The translations under genes were made by a program, and so were the position numbers. The notes below the pieces were generated by a model. That model saw only the letters and a list, made by a program, of their open reading frames with translations. It did no database searches and was not told where the DNA came from. 47,965 nucleotides of DNA from Serratia sp. M24T3 (lineage in GTDB: Bacteria > Pseudomonadota > Gammaproteobacteria > Enterobacterales > Enterobacteriaceae): assembly GCF_000257645.1 (NCBI RefSeq), contig NZ_AJHJ01000038.1:1-47965 (forward strand), given 5' to 3'. Of the stretch, positions 47,806 to 47,965 are shown piece after piece. How positions within the stretch are numbered: position 1 is the first letter of the stretch; each line of letters opens with the position of its first letter.

Positions 47806-47965
47806 CTTCTAATCCTCTGTTCTCCAGGTGAAATAGCTTCCATAGCGGCCCGCTTGCTTAGCGATAATGGCTGACGCGACTGTTTTCAGCGCTTTTTATC
47901 ACCCTGCGGGAAGCCGCTGACCGGAATTTGTGCCCTCCGCAACAGCAAAAGGGCCCCTGTCGTCA

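Noticed and set aside
47806-47965. Edge of an rRNA operon at the right end
   Set aside because: E. coli gene order predicts one nearby, but these bases do not match 5S rRNA or a known rrn terminator.

Overview
This is a chromosomal segment of an enterobacterium (Enterobacterales). Two stretches keep the Escherichia coli gene order. One is yicG-ligB-gmk-rpoZ-spoT-trmH-recG-xanP-yicH. The other runs fabY-dtd-yihY-yihX-typA-glnA-glnL-glnG, then hemN-yihI-(csrC site)-yihA-spf-polA-dsbA-srkA-yihD-mobA-mobB. Proteins are near-identical in length to the E. coli ones (RecG 693, HemN 457, MobA 194, NtrB 349 aa). The EsaI/EsaR-type quorum-sensing genes and the missing gltS, yihF and yihG point to a Yersiniaceae/Erwiniaceae/Hafnia-like genus rather than Escherichia. 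I cannot name the genus from sequence alone.

Layout. 1-4.05 kb is accessory: a small exported repeat protein, a Tat-exported MRJP/Yellow-like protein, and a solitary FabF-like ketosynthase behind a TetR regulator. 4.4-16.3 kb is a core block: ion channel, LigB, then the gmk-rpoZ-spoT-trmH-recG operon for nucleotide supply and (p)ppGpp, xanthine uptake, and the AsmA-like YicH, ending in a palindromic intergenic repeat. 16.4-25.9 kb holds the fabY-dtd-yihY-yihX group, typA, and the nitrogen regulon glnALG. The glnALG block keeps a sigma-54 promoter and NtrC sites.

About 10.5 kb is inserted between glnG and hemN (25.9-36.46 kb), where E. coli has nothing. It carries a convergent, overlapping luxI/luxR pair. 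The luxI homologue is broken by the loss of one A in an A7 run that is also an in-phase A_AAA_AAA slippery heptamer. An EsaR/lux box precedes luxR. Next comes a metabolic cluster: CitMHS transporter, TerC-type membrane protein, two exported HbpS/GlcG proteins, DoxX, a LysR regulator, a 2-hydroxyacid dehydrogenase, an RraA-family aldolase/decarboxylase and a second, Sec-exported MRJP protein. A palindrome shared by the CitMHS upstream region and the lysR/dehydrogenase divergent promoter suggests one regulon.

36.5-47.8 kb returns to core genes: hemN, an RcsB-like regulator without phospho-acceptor Asp, yihI, yihA/engB, Spot 42 RNA, polA behind DnaA-box/GATC-rich DNA, srkA-dsbA behind a CpxR-like box, yihD, and mobAB. 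I saw no tRNA, rRNA, insertion sequence, prophage or CRISPR array. In E. coli an rRNA operon lies just past mobB, beyond the right edge here.
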